Below, one piece after another: positions 17,855 to 26,118 of a DNA stretch of 64,000 nt (positions within the stretch are counted from its first letter, which is position 1; every line of letters begins with the position of its first letter). Origin of the DNA: Pelagibacterales bacterium SAG-MED11 (GTDB taxonomy: Bacteria; Pseudomonadota; Alphaproteobacteria; Pelagibacterales; Pelagibacteraceae). Where the stretch lies: assembly GCA_014654265.1 (NCBI GenBank), contig JACWDI010000001.1, positions 186,001 through 250,000 of the forward strand, given 5' to 3'. The notes below the pieces were generated by a model. The model did no database searches, was not told the origin of the DNA, and saw only the letters and a program-made list of their open reading frames with translations. Made by a program: the position numbers and the translations under genes.

Positions 17855-20190
17855 TAATAAAACTTTAATATATTATTTGTATCTAATCTATTGTTATTTG
17901 AATATAAAATCACTCCATCGATCACATTCGAACTTTTATATGCTTCTAAAATTGTATCTTTTGACGAAAACTTTGCTTTTTGTCCTGTTAAAGGATCTAC
18001 TACCATCATAGTAATTCCTTCAGCAACTTTAAATGGTCTTGCTTCAGACTTTTTGATCGCTTTTTTAATAAAATTTTTAAATACAGGTAAAGCAGTTTTT
18101 GATCCTGTCTCAAATTTACCTAAAGGTTGAGGATTATCCATACCAACATAAACTCCTACTACTAAGTTAGAAGTAAACCCAATAAACCATGCATCAGTAT
18201 TTTTATTAGTAGTCCCAGTTTTGCCTGCTAAATTCAAGTTTAAATTCTTTAATTTTTTTCCAGTTCCTCTTTTAACAGCTCCTTCTAATAAGGAAGTAAT
18301 TTGATAAGCTGTTTGAGGTGAAAATATTTGTTTATAATTGTTTTTGATGTATGGATAATCCTTACCTGTAAATGAAATTTGATCACAATTTGCACAAGTT
18401 CTATTTTCATTGTTAAGTATAGTATTTCCCTCACTATCTTGAACACGATCGATTAAAATTGGTGAAACCAACTTTCCTCCATTTATAAAAGCAGAATATG
18501 CAGAAGTTAATTTCATTAAAGTAGTTTCTGCAGAACCAAGAGAAATTGATAAAAGTTCCTCAGGATTTTCATAAATACCAAGATCTTCAGAAAAACTTGC
18601 AATTTTATCAACACCTAAGCTCTGAGCAATTCTAACTGTCATAAGATTTCTAGATTTTTCTAAACCAATTCTTAAAGTAGAAGGCCCATAAAACTTTTTT
18701 CCATAGTTTTCAGGTTTCCACATTTTAAGATCAGAACCTTGGGCTAAAACTAATGGAGCATCTAAAACTAATGAAGAAGGAGTATAATTATTTTCTAGTG
18801 CAAGAGCATAAACAAAAGGCTTAAAGGCTGAACCCGGTTGTCGTAATGCTTGAGATACTCTATTGAATTCACTGCTCTTAAAACTAAAACCTCCACTTAA
18901 GGCTAAAACTCTTCCTGTATAAGGGTCCATTACTACAATACCACCATTAATTTTTGGAATTTGTTTTAAACTGTATTTATTTTCTTTAATGTGTTTTACA
19001 TAAATAATGTCACCTATTTTTAATAATTCATTAAATTCTTTTTTTGTCCAAGAAATGTCTTGAAACTCTATAAACCCAGTAGTTTTATCTCTTATTTCTA
19101 TTTCAACAGAAAATTTAGATATCTTTTTTACAATAGCTAAATTCCACCCTATTGAACTTTCCAAATCATACTTTTTTAAATTATCAGACCAATTTTTTAA
19201 ATTATCTTTATTGATTAATGGCCCTCGCCATCCTTTTCTTTTATCATAGGCTACTAAACCATCTCTCAAACTATCTGTAGCAATTTTCTGAAGCTCTAAA
19301 TTTATTGGAGTATTGATATTAAATCCTTGATTATAAACTTTTTCATAAGAAAGTAATTCAATAATATTCTTTCTTACGTCTTCAATATAATATTGTGTAT
19401 CTTCTAAAAAAACTTTTTTTTTCTTTTTTAATATAATCTTTTTTTTTTTTAATTTGTCATATTCTTGAGAGCTTATAAAACTATTTTCAAATAAATTTTT
19501 TAAGACTAAATCTCGTCTAAATTTAGCTAATTCAATGTTTCTGTAAGGATTATATTTACTTGGGGCTTTAGGCAAGGCTGCAAGTAATGCTGCTTCCTCA
19601 TAATTTAATTCTTTAATAGATTTATCAAAATACTGTAAACTAGCTGCTGCTACTCCATATGCTCCACTACCGAGATAAATTTGATTCAAATAGAGTTCTA
19701 ATATTCTTTCCTTTGATAGAGCTCTCTCAATTCTAAAAGCTAAAATAGCTTCTTTAATTTTTCTATTAATACTCACTTCATTTGTTAAAAGAAAATTTTT
19801 TGCTACTTGCTGAGTAATTGTGGATGCACCTTCTAACCGTTTGGAAGTCATAATATTTTGAACGTTGTTTATGGTCGCTCTTAAAACTCCTTTGGCATCT
19901 ACTCCTGGATGAGAAAAAAAATTTTTATCTTCTGCAGATAAAAATGAATTAATTACATTTTTTGGAATAGCTCTATAAGGAACAAAAATTCTTTTTTCTT
20001 TAGAAAAATCAGCTACAAGACTTCCATTACCTGAATAAACCTTACTCGATACTGGAGGTTTATAATTTTTCAAAAATTTATAATCTGGGATATTATTAGA
20101 AAAATTCCATAAAATCCCCAAAACAGTAATTATAGATAATAGTAAAAAACTAAGAAAACCAATGAATATATTTTTTATTGTTATGTTCAT
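17854..20190 (-). CDS. mrcA: Class A penicillin-binding protein 1A
   Basis: 778 residues with an N-terminal membrane anchor (about 8-30). The glycosyltransferase-51 domain has SAEDKNFFSHPGVD with catalytic Glu, RLEGASTITQQVAKN, and RIERALSKERILELYLNQIYLG. An OB-like insert follows, then the transpeptidase with SxxK in RQPGSAFKPF, SRN in EKSRNLMTVR and KTG in LAGKTGTTNKNTDAW. It polymerises and cross-links peptidoglycan. The C-terminus overlaps the prfB start. A TATAAT hexamer lies only 9 bases before the start. Confidence 0.95.
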   Translation of the reverse strand: MNITIKNIFIGFLSFLLLSIITVLGILWNFSNNIPDYKFLKNYKPPVSSKVYSGNGSLVADFSKEKRIFVPYRAIPKNVINSFLSAEDKNFFSHPGVDAKGVLRATINNVQNIMTSKRLEGASTITQQVAKNFLLTNEVSINRKIKEAILAFRIERALSKERILELYLNQIYLGSGAYGVAAASLQYFDKSIKELNYEEAALLAALPKAPSKYNPYRNIELAKFRRDLVLKNLFENSFISSQEYDKLKKKKIILKKKKKVFLEDTQYYIEDVRKNIIELLSYEKVYNQGFNINTPINLELQKIATDSLRDGLVAYDKRKGWRGPLINKDNLKNWSDNLKKYDLESSIGWNLAIVKKISKFSVEIEIRDKTTGFIEFQDISWTKKEFNELLKIGDIIYVKHIKENKYSLKQIPKINGGIVVMDPYTGRVLALSGGFSFKSSEFNRVSQALRQPGSAFKPFVYALALENNYTPSSLVLDAPLVLAQGSDLKMWKPENYGKKFYGPSTLRIGLEKSRNLMTVRIAQSLGVDKIASFSEDLGIYENPEELLSISLGSAETTLMKLTSAYSAFINGGKLVSPILIDRVQDSEGNTILNNENRTCANCDQISFTGKDYPYIKNNYKQIFSPQTAYQITSLLEGAVKRGTGKKLKNLNLNLAGKTGTTNKNTDAWFIGFTSNLVVGVYVGMDNPQPLGKFETGSKTALPVFKNFIKKAIKKSEARPFKVAEGITMMVVDPLTGQKAKFSSKDTILEAYKSSNVIDGVILYSNNNRLDTNNILKFY

Positions 20191-20199
20191 TTTGTTTCC

Positions 20200-20205
20200 A
20201 TTATA
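20200..20205 (-). promoter_or_regulatory. -10 hexamer close to the mrcA start
   Basis: A perfect TATAAT on the minus strand ends 9 bases before the mrcA ATG. A matching -35 is not clear. If used, the transcript would have a leader of only a few bases. Confidence 0.4.
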
Positions 20206-20281
20206 TATGAGAATTTGTTAAAGATAAGGCGTAACAATAAACAAAATTTTAAATTTAAATGAAACAATCAAAAAACACACT

Positions 20282-22075
20282 ATGGAAAAAAATTTATATA
20301 TTGATGCTTCGCATCCCAATGAAATTAGAGTTGTGCTTAAGTCAGATGAAAACATTGAAGACTATGAGTATGAAGGCTTAAAAAACAATCTAATTAAAAA
20401 TAACATCTATTTAGGAAAGGTAAGTCGTATTGAGCCTTCTCTGCAAGCTGCCTTCGTAGATTTTGGTAGAGATAGACATGGGTTTTTATCATTTAATGAC
20501 ATTCAGTCAGATTATTACCAAATACCAAAAAGTGATTTAGAAATTATTAAACAGGAAGAAGAAAGAGTAAGAGAAGAATTATCAAAAAAAGTTGAGGCAA
20601 AAGAAGAGGAAAACCTTGCCGAAGGAAAATTAGAACTTGAAGATCCAATTGAGAAAGAAGAATTTAATGAAAAAAAAGAAGAAGAGAAAGAAAATTTAAA
20701 TATTGAAAAAACAAAAAAAAATGAAAATAAATTTAGATTTAAGAGATACAAAATTCAAGAAGTAATTAAGCCTAATCAGGTAATTCTTGTTCAAGTTATT
20801 AAGGATGAGCGTGGACAAAAAGGAGCTGCATTGAGTACTTTTATATCAATAGCAGGTAAATATATTGTGTTAATGCCAAATACTCCAAAGGGTGGTGGTA
20901 TATCTCGGAAAATATTTAATCCAGCAGATAGAAAAAAGATTAGATATATTTTAAATGAAATTCAAATTCCTAAAGAAATGGGATTAATAGTTAGAACTGC
21001 AGGAAGAAACAAAACTAAAAATGAGATTGACCATGATTTATCTACCCTTGTAAACAGTTGGAATCAAATTAAAGAAAATGCCTTAAGCTCTATAGCTCCT
21101 TCATTGATTCATCAAGAAAGTGAAATAATTAAAAGAACTTTAAGAGATATATATGATGAAAATACTAAAAATATAATTATTGAGGGTAACGAAGGTTATA
21201 AAAAGGCTCAAAATTTTATGAAAATGATGATGCCCTCACATGTTAAAAAGATAAAAAAATATAGAGGTAAGACACCATTATTTATAGAAGAAGGTATAGA
21301 ACAAAAGCTTAATCAAATTTTTGAGTCTGAAATAAAATTAACTTCTGGAGGATATTTGGTAATCAATCCTACAGAAGCTTTAGTTTCAATTGATATAAAT
21401 TCTGGAAGTTCTATTAAACAAAAAAATGTTGAGAGTACAGCTTTAGATACTAATCTTGAAGCTGCTGATGAGATAGCAAGACAAATAAAAATTAGAGATT
21501 TATCTGGTTTAATTATTATAGATTTTATAGATATGTTAAGTTACGGAAATCGAAAACTAGTAGAGAGAAGATTAAAAGAAAAATGTCGATCTGATAGAGC
21601 AAGAATTCAAATTGGTAGAATATCTAATTTTGGTCTCTTAGAAGTGTCTAGACAAAGACTAAGAGAAAGTGCTGTTAAATGGAAAATAAATCTTACAGAT
21701 GAATCATTCGGTCTTAAAATTTTAAAACTAGTGGAACTTAAAGCAGTTTTAAATAAAGCGAAGTTTGTTGATTTAAAGGTGTGTAAAAAAATCTCAGACT
21801 TTTTAAAAGAGAATTTTATTGATGACCTTAATTATTTTGAAAAAAAAAATAAGATGAAAATTGATATAATATCTGACAACAATTTAATCATTCCAGAATA
21901 TATTATAGACATTAAAAATAAATCCAAAAAAACAATTGAATTAATTGAACATTTTGAAAAACTTCAAAATCTTGATCAATTAATTACAAAAAATAATATT
22001 ATTGAGCTAAAGGACAAAAAGAAATTTAAAAAGAAAACTTTTAGAAAAAAAAAATTTTATAAAAAGGCTAAATAA
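20282..22075 (+). CDS. rne: Ribonuclease E/G
   Basis: 597 residues. The endonuclease processes rRNA precursors and starts mRNA decay. An S1-like start (LGKVSRIEPSLQAAFVDFG, RHGFLSFNDI) is split by a Glu/Lys-rich insertion at about residues 84-150. The catalytic metal ligands are present: Asp371 in LVSIDINSGS and Asp414 in LIIIDFIDML. Then comes VSRQRLRES, but the zinc-link CPxC expected shortly after it is absent. The long scaffold tail of E. coli RNase E is also missing; the protein ends in a short basic tail. It might be called rng, but domain order fits the RNase E catalytic half. Confidence 0.88.
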   Translation: MEKNLYIDASHPNEIRVVLKSDENIEDYEYEGLKNNLIKNNIYLGKVSRIEPSLQAAFVDFGRDRHGFLSFNDIQSDYYQIPKSDLEIIKQEEERVREELSKKVEAKEEENLAEGKLELEDPIEKEEFNEKKEEEKENLNIEKTKKNENKFRFKRYKIQEVIKPNQVILVQVIKDERGQKGAALSTFISIAGKYIVLMPNTPKGGGISRKIFNPADRKKIRYILNEIQIPKEMGLIVRTAGRNKTKNEIDHDLSTLVNSWNQIKENALSSIAPSLIHQESEIIKRTLRDIYDENTKNIIIEGNEGYKKAQNFMKMMMPSHVKKIKKYRGKTPLFIEEGIEQKLNQIFESEIKLTSGGYLVINPTEALVSIDINSGSSIKQKNVESTALDTNLEAADEIARQIKIRDLSGLIIIDFIDMLSYGNRKLVERRLKEKCRSDRARIQIGRISNFGLLEVSRQRLRESAVKWKINLTDESFGLKILKLVELKAVLNKAKFVDLKVCKKISDFLKENFIDDLNYFEKKNKMKIDIISDNNLIIPEYIIDIKNKSKKTIELIEHFEKLQNLDQLITKNNIIELKDKKKFKKKTFRKKKFYKKAK

Positions 22076-22841
22076 TTCCTTTTTTTGGAGAGGAAGGTTC
22101 TCCCATTATTGATTTATTGATTCTTCCTGCAAGATAAGACGAGCGGCCTGCTACAACAGCATTTTTAAATGCTATGGCCATATCAAAAGGTTTTTTTGCT
22201 TTAGCAATAGCAGTATTGACTAATACTCCGTCACATCCTAACTCCATTGCTATTGTGGCATCAGAAGCTTGACCTAATCCAGCATCTATAATTAGCGGTA
22301 ACTTTGTTTGATTTCTAATGATTTTAATATTTACTTGATTCAGAATACCTAATCCAGATCCTATTGGAGCTGCTAAAGGCATTATTGCACAAGCTCCTGA
22401 ATTTTCTAATCGTTTGGCCATTAAAGGATCATCATTACAATAGACCATAACTTGAAATCCCTCTTTAGTTAGTATCTCAGTTGATTTAAGTGTTTCAATC
22501 ATTTCAGGAAACAAATTTTTTTTATCTCCTAATACCTCTAGCTTGACTAATTTCCATCCTCCAATTTCTCTAGCTAATCTAAGGGTTCTCAAAGCATCTT
22601 TTGAATTAAAACAGCCCGCTGTGTTTGGGAGATATGTAATTTTTTTTGGATCAATATAGTCCATTAACAATGGTTTTTTTTTATCTACAATATTTACCCT
22701 TCTTACAGCGACAGTAACTAGTTCAGCTCCAGATAAATTAATAGCTCTGGCGCATTCTTTCATATTTTTGTATTTCCCAGTACCAACAATTAATCTGGAT
22801 TTAAAGTTCTTTTTAGCAATAATAAATTTATCTTTACTCAA
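22068..22841 (-). CDS. thiG: Thiazole synthase ThiG
   Basis: 257 residues. ThiG builds the thiazole ring of thiamine from deoxyxylulose phosphate, dehydroglycine and ThiS thiocarboxylate. It carries SRLIVGTGKYKN, LVTVAVRRVNI, PLIIDAGLGQASDA and MELGCDGVLVNTAIAKA, all family hallmarks of this TIM-barrel enzyme. It follows thiS by two bases, and its 3' end overlaps rne by 8 bases. No thiC or thiE is nearby. Confidence 0.95.
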   Translation of the reverse strand: MSKDKFIIAKKNFKSRLIVGTGKYKNMKECARAINLSGAELVTVAVRRVNIVDKKKPLLMDYIDPKKITYLPNTAGCFNSKDALRTLRLAREIGGWKLVKLEVLGDKKNLFPEMIETLKSTEILTKEGFQVMVYCNDDPLMAKRLENSGACAIMPLAAPIGSGLGILNQVNIKIIRNQTKLPLIIDAGLGQASDATIAMELGCDGVLVNTAIAKAKKPFDMAIAFKNAVVAGRSSYLAGRINKSIMGEPSSPKKGII

Positions 22842-22843
22842 TT

Positions 22844-23068
22844 TTAACCACCTCCAATAAAATGAACTATTTCTATTTTGTCATTTTTTTTAAGACTGAT
22901 TTTATTTAATTTTTTTTTATCTACTATTTCCTCATTTAATTCAATAGCTACTTTTTTAAGAGGAATTTTAAAGCTTTTAATAATATTCGACAGTTTTGAA
23001 TTTTTATATACATTTTTTATTTTTCCATTTATTTTTATTTTTATTTTTATTTTTATTTTTTTTTTCAT
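22844..23068 (-). CDS. thiS: Thiamine sulfur carrier ThiS
   Basis: 74 residues, ubiquitin-like. It ends in VHFIGGG, giving the C-terminal Gly-Gly that is thiocarboxylated to donate sulfur to ThiG. The start at 23068 gives MKKK followed by a run of five Lys-Ile pairs before the normal ThiS beginning (INGKIKNVYK). That run is encoded by an ATAAAA microsatellite. Its start codon is only 16 bases from the aroQ start on the other strand, so no riboswitch-sized leader fits. Confidence 0.88.
   Translation of the reverse strand: MKKKIKIKIKIKINGKIKNVYKNSKLSNIIKSFKIPLKKVAIELNEEIVDKKKLNKISLKKNDKIEIVHFIGGG
23030..23059 (-). repeat. In-frame ATAAAA microsatellite in thiS
   Basis: Five copies of the hexamer ATAAAA (minus strand) encode alternating Ile-Lys at the ThiS N-terminus. 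Because the unit is six bases, copy changes keep the frame and merely change the length of a basic, beta-prone extension. Confidence 0.8.
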
Positions 23069-23084
23069 CGTATATAAAAGATAA

Positions 23085-23534
23085 ATGAATAATAAAATTA
23101 TTATTATCAATGGTCCTAATATTAATCTATTAGGTGAAAGAGAACAATCACAATATGGATCAATTACTCTTGATGAGCTTAAAGAGAAATGTTTAGATAA
23201 ATCAAAAAACTTGGGTTTGATACTTGAATTTGCTCAATCAAATATAGAGGGTGAACTAGTAAATATAATACAAGATGCTAGAAAAAAATTTGATGGTATT
23301 ATTATAAATGCTGCTGCATTTACACATACTTCAGTTGCAATAAGAGATGCTTTAGATATTTTTAAGAAACCAATAATTGAAATTCATATGTCAAATATCT
23401 ACAAAAGAGAAGAATTTAGAAAAAAATCATTAATTAGTGATGTTGCAACTGGTGGAATATTTGGATTAGGAGATGATGGTTATATTTTAGCCATAATTTC
23501 AATGCAAAAACTTTTAAAAAATGAAAATAGATAA
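23085..23534 (+). CDS. aroQ: Type II 3-dehydroquinate dehydratase
   Basis: 149 residues. It dehydrates 3-dehydroquinate in the shikimate pathway. Family blocks are INGPNINLLGEREQSQYGS, INAAAFTHTSVAIRDAL with substrate-binding Asn, and EIHMSNIYKREEFRKKS with catalytic His. The gene begins an aroQ-accB-accC unit found widely in alphaproteobacteria. It overlaps accB by 14 bases. Confidence 0.96.
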   Translation: MNNKIIIINGPNINLLGEREQSQYGSITLDELKEKCLDKSKNLGLILEFAQSNIEGELVNIIQDARKKFDGIIINAAAFTHTSVAIRDALDIFKKPIIEIHMSNIYKREEFRKKSLISDVATGGIFGLGDDGYILAIISMQKLLKNENR

Positions 23535-23946
23535 AAAAATTATTAAAGAATTAAGTGATTACTTAGAAGAATTCAATCTTACAGAATTAGAGTACACAGA
23601 AAAAGATACAAAAATAAAAGTTTCAAAAAATAATGTGGTATTAAGCAATCCAGCTCATTCTAAAAATGAAAAAGTTGTAGAAACTTCAAATCTAAGTGCA
23701 AAAAATATTTCAGGAATTCAAGTAACTTCACCAATAATCGGAACAGCATACCATGCACCTGAGCCTGGCGCAAAAAAATTTGTAGAAATTGGTAAAAAAA
23801 TTAAAAAGGGAGAAACTGTAATGATTGTTGAGGCAATGAAAACAATGAATCATGTGCCTTCAACATCAGATGGAGTTGTTAAAGAAATATGCGTTAAAGA
23901 TGGCCAACCGGTAGAGTTTGGACAAACAATAATCATTTTAGAATAA
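23521..23946 (+). CDS. accB: Biotin carboxyl carrier protein of acetyl-CoA carboxylase
   Basis: 141 residues. The C-terminal biotinyl domain contains VEAMKTMNHV with biotin-accepting Lys107, preceded by the EPGAKKFVEIG hammerhead region. It carries CO2 between biotin carboxylase and carboxyltransferase in the first step of fatty-acid synthesis. It overlaps both neighbours: 14 bases with aroQ and a TAATG junction with accC. Confidence 0.96.
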   Translation: MKIDKKIIKELSDYLEEFNLTELEYTEKDTKIKVSKNNVVLSNPAHSKNEKVVETSNLSAKNISGIQVTSPIIGTAYHAPEPGAKKFVEIGKKIKKGETVMIVEAMKTMNHVPSTSDGVVKEICVKDGQPVEFGQTIIILE

Positions 23947-25283
23947 TGTTTAAAAAAATATTAATAGCAAACCGTGGGGAAATTGCGGTTAGAATAATAA
24001 GAGCATGTAAAGAATGGGGTATCTCTACTGTAGCAGTTCATTCAGATGTAGATAGAGATAGTATGCATGTAAGGTTAGCGGATGAGAGTGTTTGTATCGG
24101 ATCACATCAGCCAGCTAATAGTTATCTAAATATTCCTGCTTTAATGTCAGCTATTGAGCTAACAAATTCTGAAGCAGTACATCCAGGATATGGTTTTTTA
24201 TCTGAGAATGCTGATTTTGCAAAAGTATTAGAAGAAAATAATATTAAATTTATAGGTGCGTCCTCAAAACTAATTAAGATGATGGGAGACAAAATTCAGG
24301 CAAAAAAAATTGCTAAAGAAAATGGATTACCAATAATTGAAGGATCTGATGGAGGTATAAAAGATATATTAGAAGCAAAAAAGCTTTGTAAAAAAATAGG
24401 ATATCCTGTTTTAATTAAAGCCTCAGGTGGTGGTGGAGGTAAAGGAATGAAAATTGTTCATAAAGAAGAGGAATTTGAAAACCTATTTTCAATTGCAAAA
24501 TCTGAAGCTCAAAAATATTTTGGTAATGATGAAGTATATATAGAAAAATTTTTTCAAAATCCAAGACATATAGAAGTTCAAATTCTAGCTGGGAAAAATA
24601 GGACTGTTCATTTGCACGAGAGAGATTGCTCAGTTCAAAGAAGACACCAAAAACTCATTGAAGAAACACCAAGCCCTATTTTAAATGATGAAATTAGAAA
24701 AGATCTATTCGATAAGACTGTCAATATGGTTAAAAAAATTGGTTATGAAGGAGCTGGCACAGTTGAATTTATTTATGAGGATGGAAAATTTTATTTTTTA
24801 GAAATGAATACTAGAGTTCAAGTAGAACATCCAGTTACAGAAATGGTAACAGGTATAGATATTATTAAAGAGCAAATTTGGATTGCGTTTAAAGGTGAAA
24901 CAGCATTAAAACAGTCAGATATTAACCCTAGAGGTCATGCAATTGAATGTAGAATAAATGCAGAAGATGCAAGTAAAAATTTTCAACCCTCACCAGGAAC
25001 AATCGGAATGTGTCATCAACCATCAGGATTTAGGACAAGAGTTGATGGTGCAATATTTCAAGGATATAAAGTAACACCTTATTATGATAGTATGGTTTGT
25101 AAACTAATCTGTCATGGTAGAAATAGGTCAGAAGCTATTCAAAGAATGAACCGGTCATTAGATGAATTTGTCATCGAAGGTATTACCACCACTATTCCTT
25201 TACATAAAAAACTTTTAAATCATAAAAAATTTATTAAGTCAGATTTTAATGTAAGCTGGCTAGATACTGAAAAAATTATTTAA
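23946..25283 (+). CDS. accC: Biotin carboxylase of acetyl-CoA carboxylase
   Basis: 445 residues, the standard length. The ATP-grasp signatures are KASGGGGGKGMKIV, HLHERDCSVQRRHQKLIEE, and EMNTRVQVEHPVTEMVTG with catalytic residues. It carboxylates the biotin on AccB. Its stop codon shares a TTAA palindrome with the stop of the convergent DUF2155 gene (25280-25283). Confidence 0.97.
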   Translation: MFKKILIANRGEIAVRIIRACKEWGISTVAVHSDVDRDSMHVRLADESVCIGSHQPANSYLNIPALMSAIELTNSEAVHPGYGFLSENADFAKVLEENNIKFIGASSKLIKMMGDKIQAKKIAKENGLPIIEGSDGGIKDILEAKKLCKKIGYPVLIKASGGGGGKGMKIVHKEEEFENLFSIAKSEAQKYFGNDEVYIEKFFQNPRHIEVQILAGKNRTVHLHERDCSVQRRHQKLIEETPSPILNDEIRKDLFDKTVNMVKKIGYEGAGTVEFIYEDGKFYFLEMNTRVQVEHPVTEMVTGIDIIKEQIWIAFKGETALKQSDINPRGHAIECRINAEDASKNFQPSPGTIGMCHQPSGFRTRVDGAIFQGYKVTPYYDSMVCKLICHGRNRSEAIQRMNRSLDEFVIEGITTTIPLHKKLLNHKKFIKSDFNVSWLDTEKII

Positions 25284-25681
25284 TAACAACTCACTAGCCA
25301 TATGTCATAAACAGGGTGATCAAAAGGTGCTATAGAAGGACTTGAAGAAAACATCCATCCATTAAAAACAAATACATCATTCTTATTTTTATTTGTTAAA
25401 TCTTTGACTTGAATATAAGCAGTAATTTCTGGATTATCATCAAATTCTGAATTTCTACACTTCATACTTTTTATCAATAAATCCTTGTATTTAGTATCTT
25501 CACCATTTTTAAGTTTTAATAAGATATTTTTAGATGAGATTTTATCTAATACTTTAATATTTGTGAAGCTACCTTCTAAATTTTCACTAGAATTCAAATC
25601 AAAAGATACAACTAGAAATAAAATTAAGATAAATAAATTTAATTTAATTTTTCCAAGTTTTATATTTTTTTTGAATAGCAT
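25280..25681 (-). CDS. DUF2155 secreted protein
   Basis: 133 residues with a basic start and hydrophobic segment (about 13-30), suggesting a signal peptide, then a domain ending FNGWMFSSSPSIAPFDHPVY followed by DIWLVSCY, the conserved DUF2155 signature. The family is alphaproteobacterial, of unknown function, and often lies beside the NDUFA12 gene as here; the two reading frames overlap by 38 bases. A periplasmic location is inferred. Confidence 0.8.
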   Translation of the reverse strand: MLFKKNIKLGKIKLNLFILILFLVVSFDLNSSENLEGSFTNIKVLDKISSKNILLKLKNGEDTKYKDLLIKSMKCRNSEFDDNPEITAYIQVKDLTNKNKNDVFVFNGWMFSSSPSIAPFDHPVYDIWLVSCY

Positions 25682-26003
25682 CTTTATTTTTATTTGGATA
25701 GTAAGCTGACTCTGTTCCTGTTAGATTTGGCTGATGAGGTTTTTGCCACTCATATTTTTCAAGATCATGTTTTTTTTCTATTTTATTTCGAGTAAAATGT
25801 ATCCAAGAATACCATTCTACAGGTATTTTTGATGCATCGATTTCTTCAGCATAAATTACCCATCTCTTACCTTTTTTACTTTCATAGTATTTATTGCCTA
25901 GATGATCTTTGCCAACAAGTTTTCCAAAAAAAAGAGTTTCTATTTTTGTTCCAAACGTTTCTTGATTCCACCAGACGAAAATTTTTTTAAAAAGTGTCAA
26001 CAT
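25644..26003 (-). CDS. NDUFA12-type accessory subunit of respiratory complex I
   Basis: 119 residues. It matches the NDUFA12/B17.2 family: WWNQETFGTKIETLFFGKLV, KDHLGNKYYESK, RWVIYAEEIDASKIPVEWYS and WQKPHQPNLTGTESAYYP. It is an accessory subunit found in alphaproteobacteria and mitochondria and binds the hydrophilic arm of NADH:ubiquinone oxidoreductase. The core nuo operon is not in this window. The gene is the first of a pair with the DUF2155 gene. Confidence 0.88.
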   Translation of the reverse strand: MLTLFKKIFVWWNQETFGTKIETLFFGKLVGKDHLGNKYYESKKGKRWVIYAEEIDASKIPVEWYSWIHFTRNKIEKKHDLEKYEWQKPHQPNLTGTESAYYPNKNKDAIQKKYKTWKN

Positions 26004-26076
26004 AAATAAATAATATTTTTCAATTTAAAATTGTATAATTTAAATTAGACTAAAATTTGTTTTTGTATATAAATAG

Positions 26077-26094
26077 TTTGAATCTTATTTCAAA
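26077..26094 (+). promoter_or_regulatory. Inverted repeat before the TSCPD gene
   Basis: TTTGAA and TTCAAA form a perfect 6-base inverted repeat around six bases, about 25 bases before the ATG at 26119. It may be an operator or short hairpin. It does not resemble an NrdR box. Confidence 0.3.
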
Positions 26095-26118
26095 TTAATT
26101 TTAAAAAGTTGGGGTTAA

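Noticed and set aside
20515-20751. Ser/Phe-rich minus-strand frame opposite rne
   Set aside because: It is the reverse of the Glu/Lys-rich insertion in RNase E/G; composition explains it.
23030-23059. Tandem repeat as a possible CRISPR or phase-variable tract
   Set aside because: Units are six bases without spacers, and copy changes cannot shift the frame, so neither applies.
22844-23084. Possible TPP riboswitch before thiS-thiG
   Set aside because: Only 16 bases separate thiS from the divergent aroQ, and no thi-box pattern is visible.
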